Shown here: positions 51,763 to 60,300 of the stretch, piece after piece
Position numbering within the stretch: the first letter of the stretch is position 1
How the letters are laid out: each line of letters starts with the position of its first letter
DNA from: Sphingopyxis sp.
GTDB taxonomy: Bacteria; Pseudomonadota; Alphaproteobacteria; Sphingomonadales; Sphingomonadaceae
Assembly: GCF_016704835.1 (NCBI RefSeq)
Contig: NZ_JADIZJ010000006.1
Span: 1-64,000, forward strand
Reading direction: 5' to 3'
Length of the DNA stretch: 64,000 bases
The notes under the pieces: generated by a model
What the model saw: the letters and a program-made list of their open reading frames with translations, nothing else
Told to the model about the DNA's origin: nothing
Database searches by the model: none
Made by a program: the position numbers and the translations under genes

Positions 51763-51790
51763 CCTATACAGATTCGCGTGCGGAAATCAA
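51763..51790 (-). promoter_or_regulatory. Candidate rpsF operon promoter
   Basis: On the minus strand, TTGATT (51790-51785) and TATAGG (51768-51763) are separated by 16 nt. This would place the transcription start near 51756 and make the hairpin at 51726-51753 the first element of the rpsF leader. The -35 overlaps the last codons of the Mur ligase gene. Confidence 0.4.
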
Positions 51791-53175
51791 GCGCGCGCGG
51801 CCAGCTTTCCCAGCAGTTCCAACCCGAATTCGGTGAGCGTGTCGTCACGCGCGCCTAGGATCAGGATGCGGTCGCCCGCTTTTGCCTCGTCGAGCATGGC
51901 CGCGCCGCAATTGGCTCTGGTCGTCAGGTGGACGCCATCGCCGCCGCACGCGACGATATCGGCGACCAGCGTCTCGCTGCCGATGCTGCGATCGACGGTG
52001 CCGCCGAAATAGACGGGGTCGCAAACAAAAAGCTTGTCGCCGTCGCGCATCCCCTTGGCAAAGCTCGCCGCGAGTTCTTTGCCCATCTGGCGCAGCGGGC
52101 CGTAGCCGTGCGGCTGGAAGAACAGCAGGGCGCGGCCCGGCAGTTCGGCGACGGCACCAAGCGTGGCGGCGACCTTGTCGGGATTGTGCGCGAAATCGTC
52201 GATCACGGTGACCCCCCCCGCTTGTCCGAGCACTTCGTAGCGGCGCGCGAGACCGGTGAAATCGGCAAGCGCGGCGACCGATCGGGCAACGGGAATATTG
52301 ACCGCGTGTGCCGCCGCGATCGCAGCGAGGGCGTTCATCGCATTGTGGCGGCCGGGCATCCGCAGTTGCACCGCGTGGCGGTCGCCCGCGAACCTGACGC
52401 TGAAACGGCAACCGTCAGGCAAGGCTTCGAAATCGCCGCCGCGGATCGCAGCGGCGGCGCCAAACCCAAAACGCACGACATTGTCGCCAGTGAGCAGCGG
52501 CGCCGATTCGGGATCGTCGGAGTTGATCACCGCGATGCGCGATTTCGCCGCGAAATCGGCGAACAATTCGTGAAGTTCGGCAAGGCTTTTGTGATCGAGG
52601 CTGATGTTGGTGACGACCGCAACATCGGGGTCGTAGAGCGCAATCGAACCGTCGCTCTCATCGACCTCGCTGACGTAGGTCTCCGCATCGCCCACCAGCG
52701 CGCTCGCAAATGGCAGATCATCGTTGGCGAAATTGCGCATGACCGCGCCGTTCATCACCGTTGGTTTGCGGCCCGCGCTTTCGAGGATCCAGCCGATCAT
52801 GCCGGTGACGGTTGACTTGCCGCTCGTCCCGCCGACGCCGATCGCCTTGTTGGCGGCGTTGAACAGCGCGGCGTTGAGATCGGCACGGGTCATACGCGAA
52901 AGGCCGAGTGCGTTGGCTGCGGCGATGTCGGGGACGCTATCTTCCACCGCTGCCGAGGCGACAAGGACCTGTCCGGCTTTGGGGCCGCTGCCGTCCTGCG
53001 GAAAAAAAGCTATGCCATGCCGTTCGAGCCAGGAGAATTTGCACGGTGAGCGTCCCTGATCGCGGCTGCGGTCCGATCCCGCGACGCTGGCGCCGCGAGC
53101 AGCGACGATTATCGCCAGCGGCAACATGCCCGATCCGCCGATGCCGCAGAAGAAATAGGATTTGTTTTCCGACAT
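51787..53175 (-). CDS. Mur ligase family protein (MurC/Mpl-like)
   Basis: A 462-residue ATP-dependent ligase of the MurC/Mpl type, which join L-Ala or a murein tripeptide to UDP-MurNAc. The N-terminal Rossmann motif CGIGGSGMLPLA, DESDGSI, NISLDHKS and the C-terminal GARDDTLTEFGLELL match MurC-like proteins. The P-loop reads GTSGKST (about residues 116-122) where MurC and Mpl have GTHGKTT, so a conserved His is replaced by Ser. It is divergent from an LD-carboxypeptidase, which points to peptidoglycan recycling (an Mpl-like role). The true murC is expected in the dcw cluster, outside the window. Confidence 0.82.
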   Translation of the reverse strand: MSENKSYFFCGIGGSGMLPLAIIVAARGASVAGSDRSRDQGRSPCKFSWLERHGIAFFPQDGSGPKAGQVLVASAAVEDSVPDIAAANALGLSRMTRADLNAALFNAANKAIGVGGTSGKSTVTGMIGWILESAGRKPTVMNGAVMRNFANDDLPFASALVGDAETYVSEVDESDGSIALYDPDVAVVTNISLDHKSLAELHELFADFAAKSRIAVINSDDPESAPLLTGDNVVRFGFGAAAAIRGGDFEALPDGCRFSVRFAGDRHAVQLRMPGRHNAMNALAAIAAAHAVNIPVARSVAALADFTGLARRYEVLGQAGGVTVIDDFAHNPDKVAATLGAVAELPGRALLFFQPHGYGPLRQMGKELAASFAKGMRDGDKLFVCDPVYFGGTVDRSIGSETLVADIVACGGDGVHLTTRANCGAAMLDEAKAGDRILILGARDDTLTEFGLELLGKLAARA

Positions 53176-53210
53176 GACGGCGCGATATGGCGTCTCGTAA
53201 GCAATGGCAA

Positions 53211-53380
53211 CACTCCCTCTTCCGTCGGGAGAAGGTTGCGCAGACTTGGTGCGAAGCGCCTAATCGTAGTTGGGTGAGGGGATCAGCGGTGGCTTGGAAA
53301 TCTGGCGGCAGACACCCTCATCCAACGTCGCCTGGCCGGCAAGCTGGCAAGGCTACGTTTCCTCCTCCCATGGGGACAAG
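53211..53380. repeat. Intergenic inverted repeat upstream of the LD-carboxypeptidase gene
   Basis: The stretch contains ctccctcttccgtcgggag near the left end, a pair gttgggtgaggg (53269-53280) and ccctcatccaac (53315-53326), and cctcctccca near the right end. It belongs to the same class as the other composite palindromes in the window. It separates the divergent Mur ligase and LD-carboxypeptidase genes and ends a few bases before the latter's start codon. Confidence 0.6.
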
Positions 53381-53386
53381 GTTTTG

Positions 53387-54214
53387 ATGCGTATCGGGAT
53401 TGTTGCTCCCTCGACTTCCATAATGCCCGACGACGCCGAGGCCGTGCGCGCACTCGCCAGTCTTGGCTATCCCGATGTTGACCTGGTATTTGACCCGCAG
53501 TGCTTTGCCACCCACGGCCATTTCGCGGGCGAGGACGGGCATCGCTTTGCCGCGCTGGTGGAGATGGCGAACCGTCCCGATATCGACGCGATCTGGTTTG
53601 CGCGCGGCGGCTATGGCGCGTGCCGCATCGCCGAGGATGCGGTCGCGGCGATGACCGACGTCGCGCGGGCCAAGGCGTTCCTGGGCTATTCGGATCAGGG
53701 CAATCTGCTCGGCGCGCTCTATCGCGACGGTTTTGACCATGTCGCGCATGGGCCGATGGTCGCCGATATTCGCCGCGACGGCGGCGATGCCGCGGTGCTG
53801 CGCGCGCTCGACTGGTTGGTCGCGCGCGATCCGGGGGCGTGCGAGGGGGGATTGCAGCATGGTGCGCGTCATGCGGCGTTCAACCTGATGACGTTGTCGA
53901 TGCTGCTGGGCACCCCGCTCGAACCTGACCTCTCGGGGCATGTGCTGCTCATCGAGGAGGTGAGCGAATATCTCTACGCCTTTGACCGGGCCTTTTTTCA
54001 TGTCGCGACGTATCTGGGTCCGCGTGGGCTGGCGGGGCTGCGGCTCGGGCGGGTCAGCGACATTCGCGAAAATGATCGGCCGTTTGGGATCGAGGCTGAG
54101 ACGATCGCGCAGAGCTGGTGCGCGCGGTGCGACATTCCCTATCTTGGCCGCGCCGATATTGGCCATGATGCGGACAACAAGGTCGTTCCCTTCGGCTTGC
54201 ATCGCGCCGGGTGA
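53387..54214 (+). CDS. ldcA: LD-carboxypeptidase (S66 family)
   Basis: A 275-residue S66 peptidase that removes the terminal D-Ala from murein tetrapeptides during recycling. The start MRIGIVAPSTSIMPDDAEAVRAL is typical, WFARGGYGACRI follows, and the Ser nucleophile lies in LGYSDQGNL near residue 102; LLIEEVSEYLYAFDR supplies the conserved Glu. There is no signal peptide, as expected for the cytosolic enzyme. The gene is divergent from the Mur ligase, and the two steps act in the same recycling route. Confidence 0.93.
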   Translation: MRIGIVAPSTSIMPDDAEAVRALASLGYPDVDLVFDPQCFATHGHFAGEDGHRFAALVEMANRPDIDAIWFARGGYGACRIAEDAVAAMTDVARAKAFLGYSDQGNLLGALYRDGFDHVAHGPMVADIRRDGGDAAVLRALDWLVARDPGACEGGLQHGARHAAFNLMTLSMLLGTPLEPDLSGHVLLIEEVSEYLYAFDRAFFHVATYLGPRGLAGLRLGRVSDIRENDRPFGIEAETIAQSWCARCDIPYLGRADIGHDADNKVVPFGLHRAG

Positions 54215-54257
54215 GGGAATAGGCGCGGCACCTTTCGAAGACGATGAGGAATTTGTC

Positions 54258-55196
54258 ATGCGCGCATTCATCTTTCCGGGTCAGGGCAGCCAGGCGGTCG
54301 GTATGGGCAAGGCGCTCGCCGACGCGTCGCCGGTGGCGCGCGAGGTGTTTCAGGAGGTCGACGACGCGCTGGGGCAAAAGCTGTTCCGGCTGATGACCGA
54401 CGGACCGGAAGACCAGCTGGTCCTGACCGAAAATGCCCAGCCCGCGATCATGGCGAACGCGATCGCGACGCTGCGCGTGCTCGAAAAAGAAGGTGGCGTG
54501 ACGCTGGCGGCAAGGGCCGACTATGTCGCGGGCCACAGCCTGGGCGAATATAGCGCGCTCTGCGCTGCTGGCGCGTTCGACCTCGCCACGACCGCGCGGC
54601 TGCTCAAGACGCGCGGGCAGGCGATGCAGGCGGCGGTGCCCGTCGGCATCGGTGCGATGGCGGCGCTGCTGGGCGCCGATATCGAGACCGCGCAGAAACT
54701 CGCTGACGCGGCGGCTGAGGGCGAAATCTGCACCGTTGCCAACGACAATGACCCCTCGCAGGTTGTGATCTCGGGCCACAAAGGCGCGGTCGAGCGCGCA
54801 GTCGCGCTGGTGAAAGAATATGGCATCAAGCGCGGTGTGCTGCTGCCGGTGTCGGCGCCGTTCCACTGCCCGCTGATGCAGCCCGCCGCCGACGCTATGG
54901 CCGAGGCACTCGGCGCCAACCCGCCCGCCGCGCCGCTGGTTCCCGTGGTAGCTAATGTCACCGCCAGCCCGGTGAGCGACGCAAACACGATCCGCGAACT
55001 GCTGGTCCAGCAAGTCACCGGGCGCGTCCGCTGGCGTGAAAGCATCGGCGCGATGGAGGATGTCGGGGTGATGCATTTTGTCGAATTCGGCGGCAAGGTG
55101 CTGTCGCCGATGGTCAAGCGCAGCGCTTCGGGCGAGGTCGAGACGGTGAGCGTGATTTCGATGGACGACATCGAAGCGCTGCTGAAAACACTCTAA
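54258..55196 (+). CDS. fabD: Malonyl-CoA:ACP transacylase
   Basis: FabD loads malonyl groups from CoA onto ACP for fatty-acid synthesis. The 312-residue protein begins MRAFIFPGQGSQAVGMG, has the nucleophile GHSLGEYSAL with Ser near 94, and the His in VSAPFHCPLM near 203. QPAIMANAIA and VANDNDPSQVVISG are further family blocks. The ATG at 54258 has GAGGAA upstream. fabG follows by 22 nt, giving the usual fabD-fabG pair; acpP and fabF are not in the window. Confidence 0.97.
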   Translation: MRAFIFPGQGSQAVGMGKALADASPVAREVFQEVDDALGQKLFRLMTDGPEDQLVLTENAQPAIMANAIATLRVLEKEGGVTLAARADYVAGHSLGEYSALCAAGAFDLATTARLLKTRGQAMQAAVPVGIGAMAALLGADIETAQKLADAAAEGEICTVANDNDPSQVVISGHKGAVERAVALVKEYGIKRGVLLPVSAPFHCPLMQPAADAMAEALGANPPAAPLVPVVANVTASPVSDANTIRELLVQQVTGRVRWRESIGAMEDVGVMHFVEFGGKVLSPMVKRSASGEVETVSVISMDDIEALLKTL

Positions 55197-55218
55197 GCTC
55201 AAAATTCAGGAGAATAAC

Positions 55219-55959
55219 ATGTTCGATCTCACCGGCATGACTGCCCTCGTCACTGGCGCTTCGGGCGGCATCGGTTCGGCGATTGCGCAGGCGCTGGCGG
55301 CACAGGGCGCGCGGCTGGCGGTGTCGGGGTCCAACGCCGACAAGCTGACCGCCTTTCGCGACACGCTCGGCGGCGATCATGTCGCTCTGCCTTGCAATCT
55401 TGGCGATGCCGCCGCAGTCGATGCGCTGGTGCCGTCGGCGGTCGAGGCGCTCGGCAAACTCGACATCCTCGTCAACAACGCCGGCGTCACGCGCGACAAT
55501 TTGATCATGCGGATGAAGGACGAGGAGTGGATGGACGTCATCCGCATCAACCTCGAGGCCAATTTCCGTCTCGCCCGCGCTGCCGCCAAGCCGATGATGA
55601 AGGCGCGCTTCGGCCGCATCATCTCGATCACCAGCGTCGTTGGCGCCACCGGCAATCCGGGGCAGGCCAATTATGCCGCGTCGAAGGCGGGGGTCACCGG
55701 CATGACCAAGGCGCTGGCGCAGGAACTGGCAAGTCGCGGCGTAACCGCGAACTGCGTCGCGCCGGGCTTCATCGCTACTGCGATGACCGACGACCTGCCC
55801 GACGCGCAGAAGGAAGCGCTGAACCAGCGCATCCCGGCGGGGCGGATGGGTGAGGGCAGCGATATTGCCGCTGCGGTCGTCTATCTGGCGTCGAAAGAGG
55901 CTGGATATGTCACGGGTCAGACATTGCATGTGAACGGCGGGATGGCCATGCTGTCCTGA
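55219..55959 (+). CDS. fabG: 3-oxoacyl-ACP reductase
   Basis: FabG reduces 3-oxoacyl-ACP with NADPH in each elongation cycle. The 246-residue SDR protein has TGASGGIG (about 12-19), LVNNAGVTRDN, and the catalytic Ser (SITSVVG, near 139), Tyr and Lys in NYAASKAG (near 152 and 156). ITSVVGATGNPGQANYAAS and the end GYVTGQTLHVNGGMAMLS are the FabG pattern. AGGAGA precedes the ATG. Confidence 0.97.
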   Translation: MFDLTGMTALVTGASGGIGSAIAQALAAQGARLAVSGSNADKLTAFRDTLGGDHVALPCNLGDAAAVDALVPSAVEALGKLDILVNNAGVTRDNLIMRMKDEEWMDVIRINLEANFRLARAAAKPMMKARFGRIISITSVVGATGNPGQANYAASKAGVTGMTKALAQELASRGVTANCVAPGFIATAMTDDLPDAQKEALNQRIPAGRMGEGSDIAAAVVYLASKEAGYVTGQTLHVNGGMAMLS

Positions 55960-55993
55960 AGGATCGCGCGGTGACGGTGAAGGGAATATCTGC

Positions 55994-56533
55994 ATGTTGA
56001 AGGGATTGATCGCGGGCGCTGCGCTGGCAATCACGGCACTGCCGACGATCGTCACGGCGCAGGAAGGCGCGAAGCTCGATTGCGCCGTGTCGGCGGTCGC
56101 CGCCGACACCAAGGCGTCGATCGGCGCGGCGATGGCGGGCGCGGGTGATGACGCGTCGCGCGAGGCGCTGTTCAAGCAGCTTGCGACGATAACCGAGGGC
56201 TGCGTTGCCACGCACGGCATCGCCGAAGCACAGAAGTCCGCCTATTTCGACTACAGCCTCGCACGCATTTCGCGCGAGTGGCTGGTCGGCGACATCGCCA
56301 AGCTCAACCTGCCAGCGGCAATCGTCGACAAGGCGCTCGATTTTGGCCCTACTGGTGCCAATCCCGACCTGTCGAGCGACATGTCTGAAGACCAGATCAT
56401 GACGATCGTTCAGGCTTATATCGACAGCGGTGTCGACATCGAAAAGATTGATGACGCGGCGTGGGAAAAGGTCGGCGCTTATGCGGCGGCGACTTCGATT
56501 TACTGGAACAAGCGCAAATCGTTGCCATTTTGA
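55994..56533 (+). CDS. Exported protein of unknown function
   Basis: A 179-residue protein with a Sec signal peptide (MLKGLIAGAALAITALPTIVTAQE). The mature part is mostly helical and has two Cys (KLDCAVSAVAADTK and EGCVATHG), which could form a disulfide in the periplasm. SREWLVGDIAKLNLPAAIVDKAL and SIYWNKRKS are the most regular parts. I do not recognise the family. It lies 34 nt after fabG, in the same direction, and ends just before a palindromic repeat. Confidence 0.75.
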   Translation: MLKGLIAGAALAITALPTIVTAQEGAKLDCAVSAVAADTKASIGAAMAGAGDDASREALFKQLATITEGCVATHGIAEAQKSAYFDYSLARISREWLVGDIAKLNLPAAIVDKALDFGPTGANPDLSSDMSEDQIMTIVQAYIDSGVDIEKIDDAAWEKVGAYAAATSIYWNKRKSLPF

Positions 56534-56563
56534 CGATCGATTAGGGAGATGCCTCCCGCCCGT

Positions 56564-56645
56564 CTCGTCATTGCGAGCGAAGCCAAGCAATCCAGATCGG
56601 TTACCGCCTGCTCTGGAACATTGATTCGCTCCGCGCAACGACGAG
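56564..56645. repeat. Intergenic inverted repeat (cgtcattgcgagc family)
   Basis: The left arm ctcgtcattgcgagcgaagc (from 56564) is mirrored imperfectly by the right arm gattcgctccgcgcaacgacgag (to 56645), with an inner atccag/ctctgga pairing. It lies between convergent genes and is a degenerate copy of a widespread sphingomonad palindromic repeat. Confidence 0.65.
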
Positions 56646-56665
56646 GTTTTATTCAAGCTTGTTGG

Positions 56666-58744
56666 TCAAAAGCTTGCGCGCGCCGTGATCCGAATATCGC
56701 GGCCGGCTAACGGCACATAATCCTTGGTAAAGCTGGCGTGGCGCCGTGCGTTGACGTCGAAGATATTGTTCGCTGCCAGCGACAGCGTCAAATTTTTCGT
56801 ATCGGGCAGCGGACGCCAGCTGATGGACGCGTTGACCAGTGTGAAACCCTTGGTCGGCGTTTCGAACGCGGCGATACGGGTCTGGTCATCGGTCCATTCT
56901 ACCTCGGCGCGCGCGTCGATGCGTTCGCCTTGTGCCTCCAGCCCGCCCAATATGCGCAGCGGCGGGATCCGCGGTACGTTCCCGTCGATGCCGGCACCCT
57001 TGATTTTCGCACGAGTCATATCGGCCGTGGCATCGGCGACGATGTTGAAACCGCCGATCTGGGCAATTGGTGCAGCGGCTTCGAATTCGAACCCCCAAGT
57101 GCGCGCCTTGTTCTGCAGGAACTGAAACAACGGCAGATCATCCTCGATCAGCCCCGTGTCGCTTTCATAGATGAAGCCGTCGAACCAGCTCGCATAGCCG
57201 GTCAGCGCCAGCGAATAGCCGTCGCGATTGAATTTGAGCGAGGCTTCGCCGCCCCAACTCGTTTCCTTGTCGAAATCGGGATTGCCGCGTTCGAAGGTCT
57301 GCGTCGCGGCATGCGGTCCGTCTGAGAGCAATTCTTCTGCGGAAGGCGCGCGTTCGCTGTGCGAAACCGAAACCGCCGCCTTGATGCCGTCGGCAAGCGC
57401 ATAGCTGAAACCACCGGCGCCGGAAAAGGCGTTGAACGTCCGGTCGAACCCCGTGCTGCTCGCCTTGACGTTCGATTTTTCAAACCGAAGCGCGCCTTCG
57501 AGGGTCAGCGGCCCCATTTCCTTTTCCTGAAGTGTGAAGGCGGCAAGGCGGGTGGTCTCGTTGGGCGGCAGGAAGGCTTCGTCGCCGATCGCGGCGAAGT
57601 CGCGGAAGCTGTATTGTAGCCCGCTCGCGCCGCGCCAGCCGCCACGGTCGTTCTGCGCCAGCTCGGTGCGGAACTCGATCCCCTTGTTGAGGAAGGTCGT
57701 GCCGGGAACGCCGTCGTCGAACTCGGTGTGGGCATAATCGCCATAGGCGCCGCGGATGCGCAGCTTTTCGAATAGGCCGTCGCCCAGATCGACCTCGCCG
57801 CGCAGATCGACGCGGTACTGGCGCGACGAAATCGTCGGTTCTTCGCCCAGGTCGGCGCGCGGCGGGATTCCATAATCGCTTTCGAGATAACCGAACGACA
57901 GGCCCAGCATGCCGCCGTCGTTGATATAGGCAGCGCCAACGCCGGCACTGGTGCTGGTGCTCGCGCTATTGGGAATGCGGCCGCGGCTGCCCGCGGCGCT
58001 GGTCAGGCGCGCGGCTTCGTCGGCGTCTCCGTCGGCGGCGGCATCGGCAGCGAGGCCCCGCAAGTGCTGACGCAGTGGTTCGGCATAGATCAGCCCACCT
58101 GCGCGGACATCATTGGAATCGCGATAATTGCCATCGACATGGACAACAAACTGTTGCCCCAGCGGAACATCGATCGAGGCGCCCACGCTCTTGTCATCGG
58201 CGGCGCTGCCGTAGCTGGCGAGCGCGTCAACATGGAACGGCTCTTCGGGGATGGTGCGCGGGATGCGACGGTCGAAGACATTGACCGCGCCGCCGATCGC
58301 CTGGCTGCTGAACAGCAGCACTGACGGGCCGCGCAGGACTTCGATGCGCTCGGCGGTCAACGGATCGATGCTGACGCCATGATCCGCCGAGGTCGAAGAA
58401 GCGTCGATTGCGCCGAGCCCATCGACGAGCACACTCACCCGTTCACCCGAAAAGCCACGCAGGATCGGGCGCGAAGCGCCGGGCGAAAAGCTACTCGTCG
58501 ACACGCCGGGCAGACGCGTCAGGCTGTCGCCAATCTGACCGCGAATATCCTGCGCCAGCTGTTCGCCCTCCATCACCGACACATTGCCCAGGATATCGAG
58601 GCTGCGAACAAAGGGCGCCGTTACCACGATGGGCTGGTCGGTGTGATAATCGTCGTCGCCCGTTTGCGGCGCCTTCTCTTGTGCGATGGCGGGAGGGGCG
58701 AGAAAGATAGCGAGAGTAAAACCGGCGGTGCAAAGCAAACGCAT
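56666..58744 (-). CDS. TonB-dependent receptor, ZnuD-like
   Basis: A 692-residue TonB-dependent receptor. A signal peptide (FTLAIFLAPPAIAQ) and TonB-box region (PIVVTAPFVRSLD) precede the plug with GASRPILRGFSGERVSVLVDG and ERIEVLRGPSVLLFSSQAIGGAVNV. Its size and the block PNSASTSTSAGVGAAYIND followed by GYLESDYGIPP match the ZnuD zinc/haem receptor type of Neisseria and relatives. The final barrel strand ends RITARASF. A Zur-like site at 58785-58802 lies in the upstream spacer. It diverges from cysK. Confidence 0.85.
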   Translation of the reverse strand: MRLLCTAGFTLAIFLAPPAIAQEKAPQTGDDDYHTDQPIVVTAPFVRSLDILGNVSVMEGEQLAQDIRGQIGDSLTRLPGVSTSSFSPGASRPILRGFSGERVSVLVDGLGAIDASSTSADHGVSIDPLTAERIEVLRGPSVLLFSSQAIGGAVNVFDRRIPRTIPEEPFHVDALASYGSAADDKSVGASIDVPLGQQFVVHVDGNYRDSNDVRAGGLIYAEPLRQHLRGLAADAAADGDADEAARLTSAAGSRGRIPNSASTSTSAGVGAAYINDGGMLGLSFGYLESDYGIPPRADLGEEPTISSRQYRVDLRGEVDLGDGLFEKLRIRGAYGDYAHTEFDDGVPGTTFLNKGIEFRTELAQNDRGGWRGASGLQYSFRDFAAIGDEAFLPPNETTRLAAFTLQEKEMGPLTLEGALRFEKSNVKASSTGFDRTFNAFSGAGGFSYALADGIKAAVSVSHSERAPSAEELLSDGPHAATQTFERGNPDFDKETSWGGEASLKFNRDGYSLALTGYASWFDGFIYESDTGLIEDDLPLFQFLQNKARTWGFEFEAAAPIAQIGGFNIVADATADMTRAKIKGAGIDGNVPRIPPLRILGGLEAQGERIDARAEVEWTDDQTRIAAFETPTKGFTLVNASISWRPLPDTKNLTLSLAANNIFDVNARRHASFTKDYVPLAGRDIRITARASF

Positions 58745-58784
58745 TTGGGAGAGTCCTGTTCTATGACGACCTGTACGCGTTCCC

Positions 58785-58809
58785 GTAATGATATACTGTC
58801 ACAGTGACA
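58785..58809. promoter_or_regulatory. Zur-like operator candidate upstream of the ZnuD-like receptor
   Basis: GTAATGATATACTGTCAC at 58785-58802 is an imperfect palindrome around TATA, close in pattern to the AATGTTATAATATCAC part of enterobacterial Zur boxes. A second, perfect palindrome TGTCAC-A-GTGACA overlaps it at 58797-58809. They lie about 45-65 nt before the receptor start. Zinc control fits the ZnuD similarity but is inference. Confidence 0.45.
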
Positions 58810-58930
58810 ACCCCCGCCGGAGGAAACGCACTGCCGTTCGTCGGAGGAGGGCGCCTGTTGGTCGACAAAGACTGATCTTTGCTGGCGCAAGCGAAGCTGT
58901 CTTGCGAGGCCGGGGGCGCGGCCCTAGATC

Positions 58931-59917
58931 ATGGGCATGACTATTGCTGCAAACAGCCTCGATCTGATCGGCAACACTCCGCTGGTGCTGCTGAAGGGGC
59001 CGAGCGAAGCCACCGGCTGCGAAATCTGGGGCAAGTGCGAATATGCCAACCCCGGCGGGTCGGTGAAGGACCGCGCCGCGCTCTATATCGTCCGCGACGC
59101 CGAAGCGAACGGCAGCCTTAAACCTGGCGGCACGATCGTTGAGGGCACCGCGGGCAACACCGGCATCGGGCTGGCGCTCGTCGGTAATGCGCTGGGGTAT
59201 AAGACGATCATCGTCATGCCGGATAACCAGAGCGCCGAGAAAATGGCGACGATCCGCGCGCTAGGCGCCGAATTAGTGCTCGTCCCGCCGGCGCCTTTCG
59301 CCAATCCGGGCCATTTCGTCCACACCTCGCGCCGCATCGCCGAGGAAACCGACAATGCAGTCTGGGCCAACCAGTTCGACAATATCGCCAATCGCAAATC
59401 GCATGTGATGGGGACGGCCGAGGAAATCTGGGAGCAGATGGAGGGGCGGATCGATGGCTTCACTTGTGCGGCAGGGACCGGCGGCACGATCGCAGGGACC
59501 GGGCTGGGGCTGAAGGCGCATAATCCCGACATCGTGATTGCGCTGACCGACCCGCATGGTGCGGGGCTCTATAATTATTACCAGTGCGGCGAATTGAAGG
59601 CCGAAGGCAGCAGTGTCGCCGAAGGGATCGGCCAGAACCGCATCACCGCCAATCTCGACGGCGCGCCGATCGACACCCAGTTCCGCATTTCGGATGCCGA
59701 GGGACTGGCGGTAGTCCGCGCGCTGCTTGATGACGAGGGGCTATGCCTGGGGCTGTCATCGGGAATCAATGTCGCTGGAGCGATGGCGCTGGCGCGGCAA
59801 TTGGGGCCGGGCAAGCGCATCGCAACCATCTTGTGCGACAGTGGGTTTCGCTATCTCTCGACGCTCTACAATCCCGAGTGGCTGGCGAGCAAAGGGCTGT
59901 TGGAGGCCGCAGCATGA
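58931..59917 (+). CDS. cysK: Cysteine synthase A
   Basis: CysK (O-acetylserine sulfhydrylase) makes cysteine from O-acetylserine and sulfide with PLP. The 328-residue protein has IGNTPLVLL, the PLP Lys in NPGGSVKDRAA near residue 46, VEGTAGNTGIGLALVG, and the phosphate loop GTGGTIAGTG. The final block with LCDSGFRYLSTLYN is typical of the family. The start at 58931 (MGM) or 58937 cannot be decided. It overlaps the next gene by 4 nt. Confidence 0.95.
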   Translation: MGMTIAANSLDLIGNTPLVLLKGPSEATGCEIWGKCEYANPGGSVKDRAALYIVRDAEANGSLKPGGTIVEGTAGNTGIGLALVGNALGYKTIIVMPDNQSAEKMATIRALGAELVLVPPAPFANPGHFVHTSRRIAEETDNAVWANQFDNIANRKSHVMGTAEEIWEQMEGRIDGFTCAAGTGGTIAGTGLGLKAHNPDIVIALTDPHGAGLYNYYQCGELKAEGSSVAEGIGQNRITANLDGAPIDTQFRISDAEGLAVVRALLDDEGLCLGLSSGINVAGAMALARQLGPGKRIATILCDSGFRYLSTLYNPEWLASKGLLEAAA

Positions 59918-60300
59918 CCGATATGCGGATCGACAAAAAAGCGCCGCCGGTGGCGCCGGTCCCGGCCCCTGTCAACGATACGATGCGGCGGTTGCAGATT
60001 GGCATCGCGGGGGTGCTGACGGTGTTGTTGCTCGTCGGCATGGCCGGGCTGATCGGCGACCGTGCCCGCGAAAATGTCGAGAGCGACGCTGCGGCTTCGA
60101 CCGAAATCAAGATGCCCGGCGAAGAGCAGGGGAGCGGCGCACCGCTTGAAGAATTGGGGGTTCAACCGGTGTCCCCGTCGTCGAAGGACGAAAACGCCGC
60201 GACGGCGGTAAAGGTACCGCAGGCGGCGCCGTCGTCCGCGACCGTACCCGATCTGGAACCCGATCCTACTCTTCAGCGCGCGCGCAAATCTAACCCGTAA
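59914..60300 (+). CDS. Small single-pass membrane protein of unknown function
   Basis: A 128-residue protein with a Pro-rich N-terminus (APPVAPVPAPVND), one membrane segment at about residues 27-47 (LQIGIAGVLTVLLLVGMAGLI), and a low-complexity acidic to neutral C-terminal region of ~75 residues (DAAASTEIKMPGEEQGSG onwards). It would be anchored with its C-terminus in the periplasm. ATGA overlap with cysK and a 1-nt overlap with the next gene tie the three into one operon. The family is not recognised. Confidence 0.75.
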   Translation: MTDMRIDKKAPPVAPVPAPVNDTMRRLQIGIAGVLTVLLLVGMAGLIGDRARENVESDAAASTEIKMPGEEQGSGAPLEELGVQPVSPSSKDENAATAVKVPQAAPSSATVPDLEPDPTLQRARKSNP

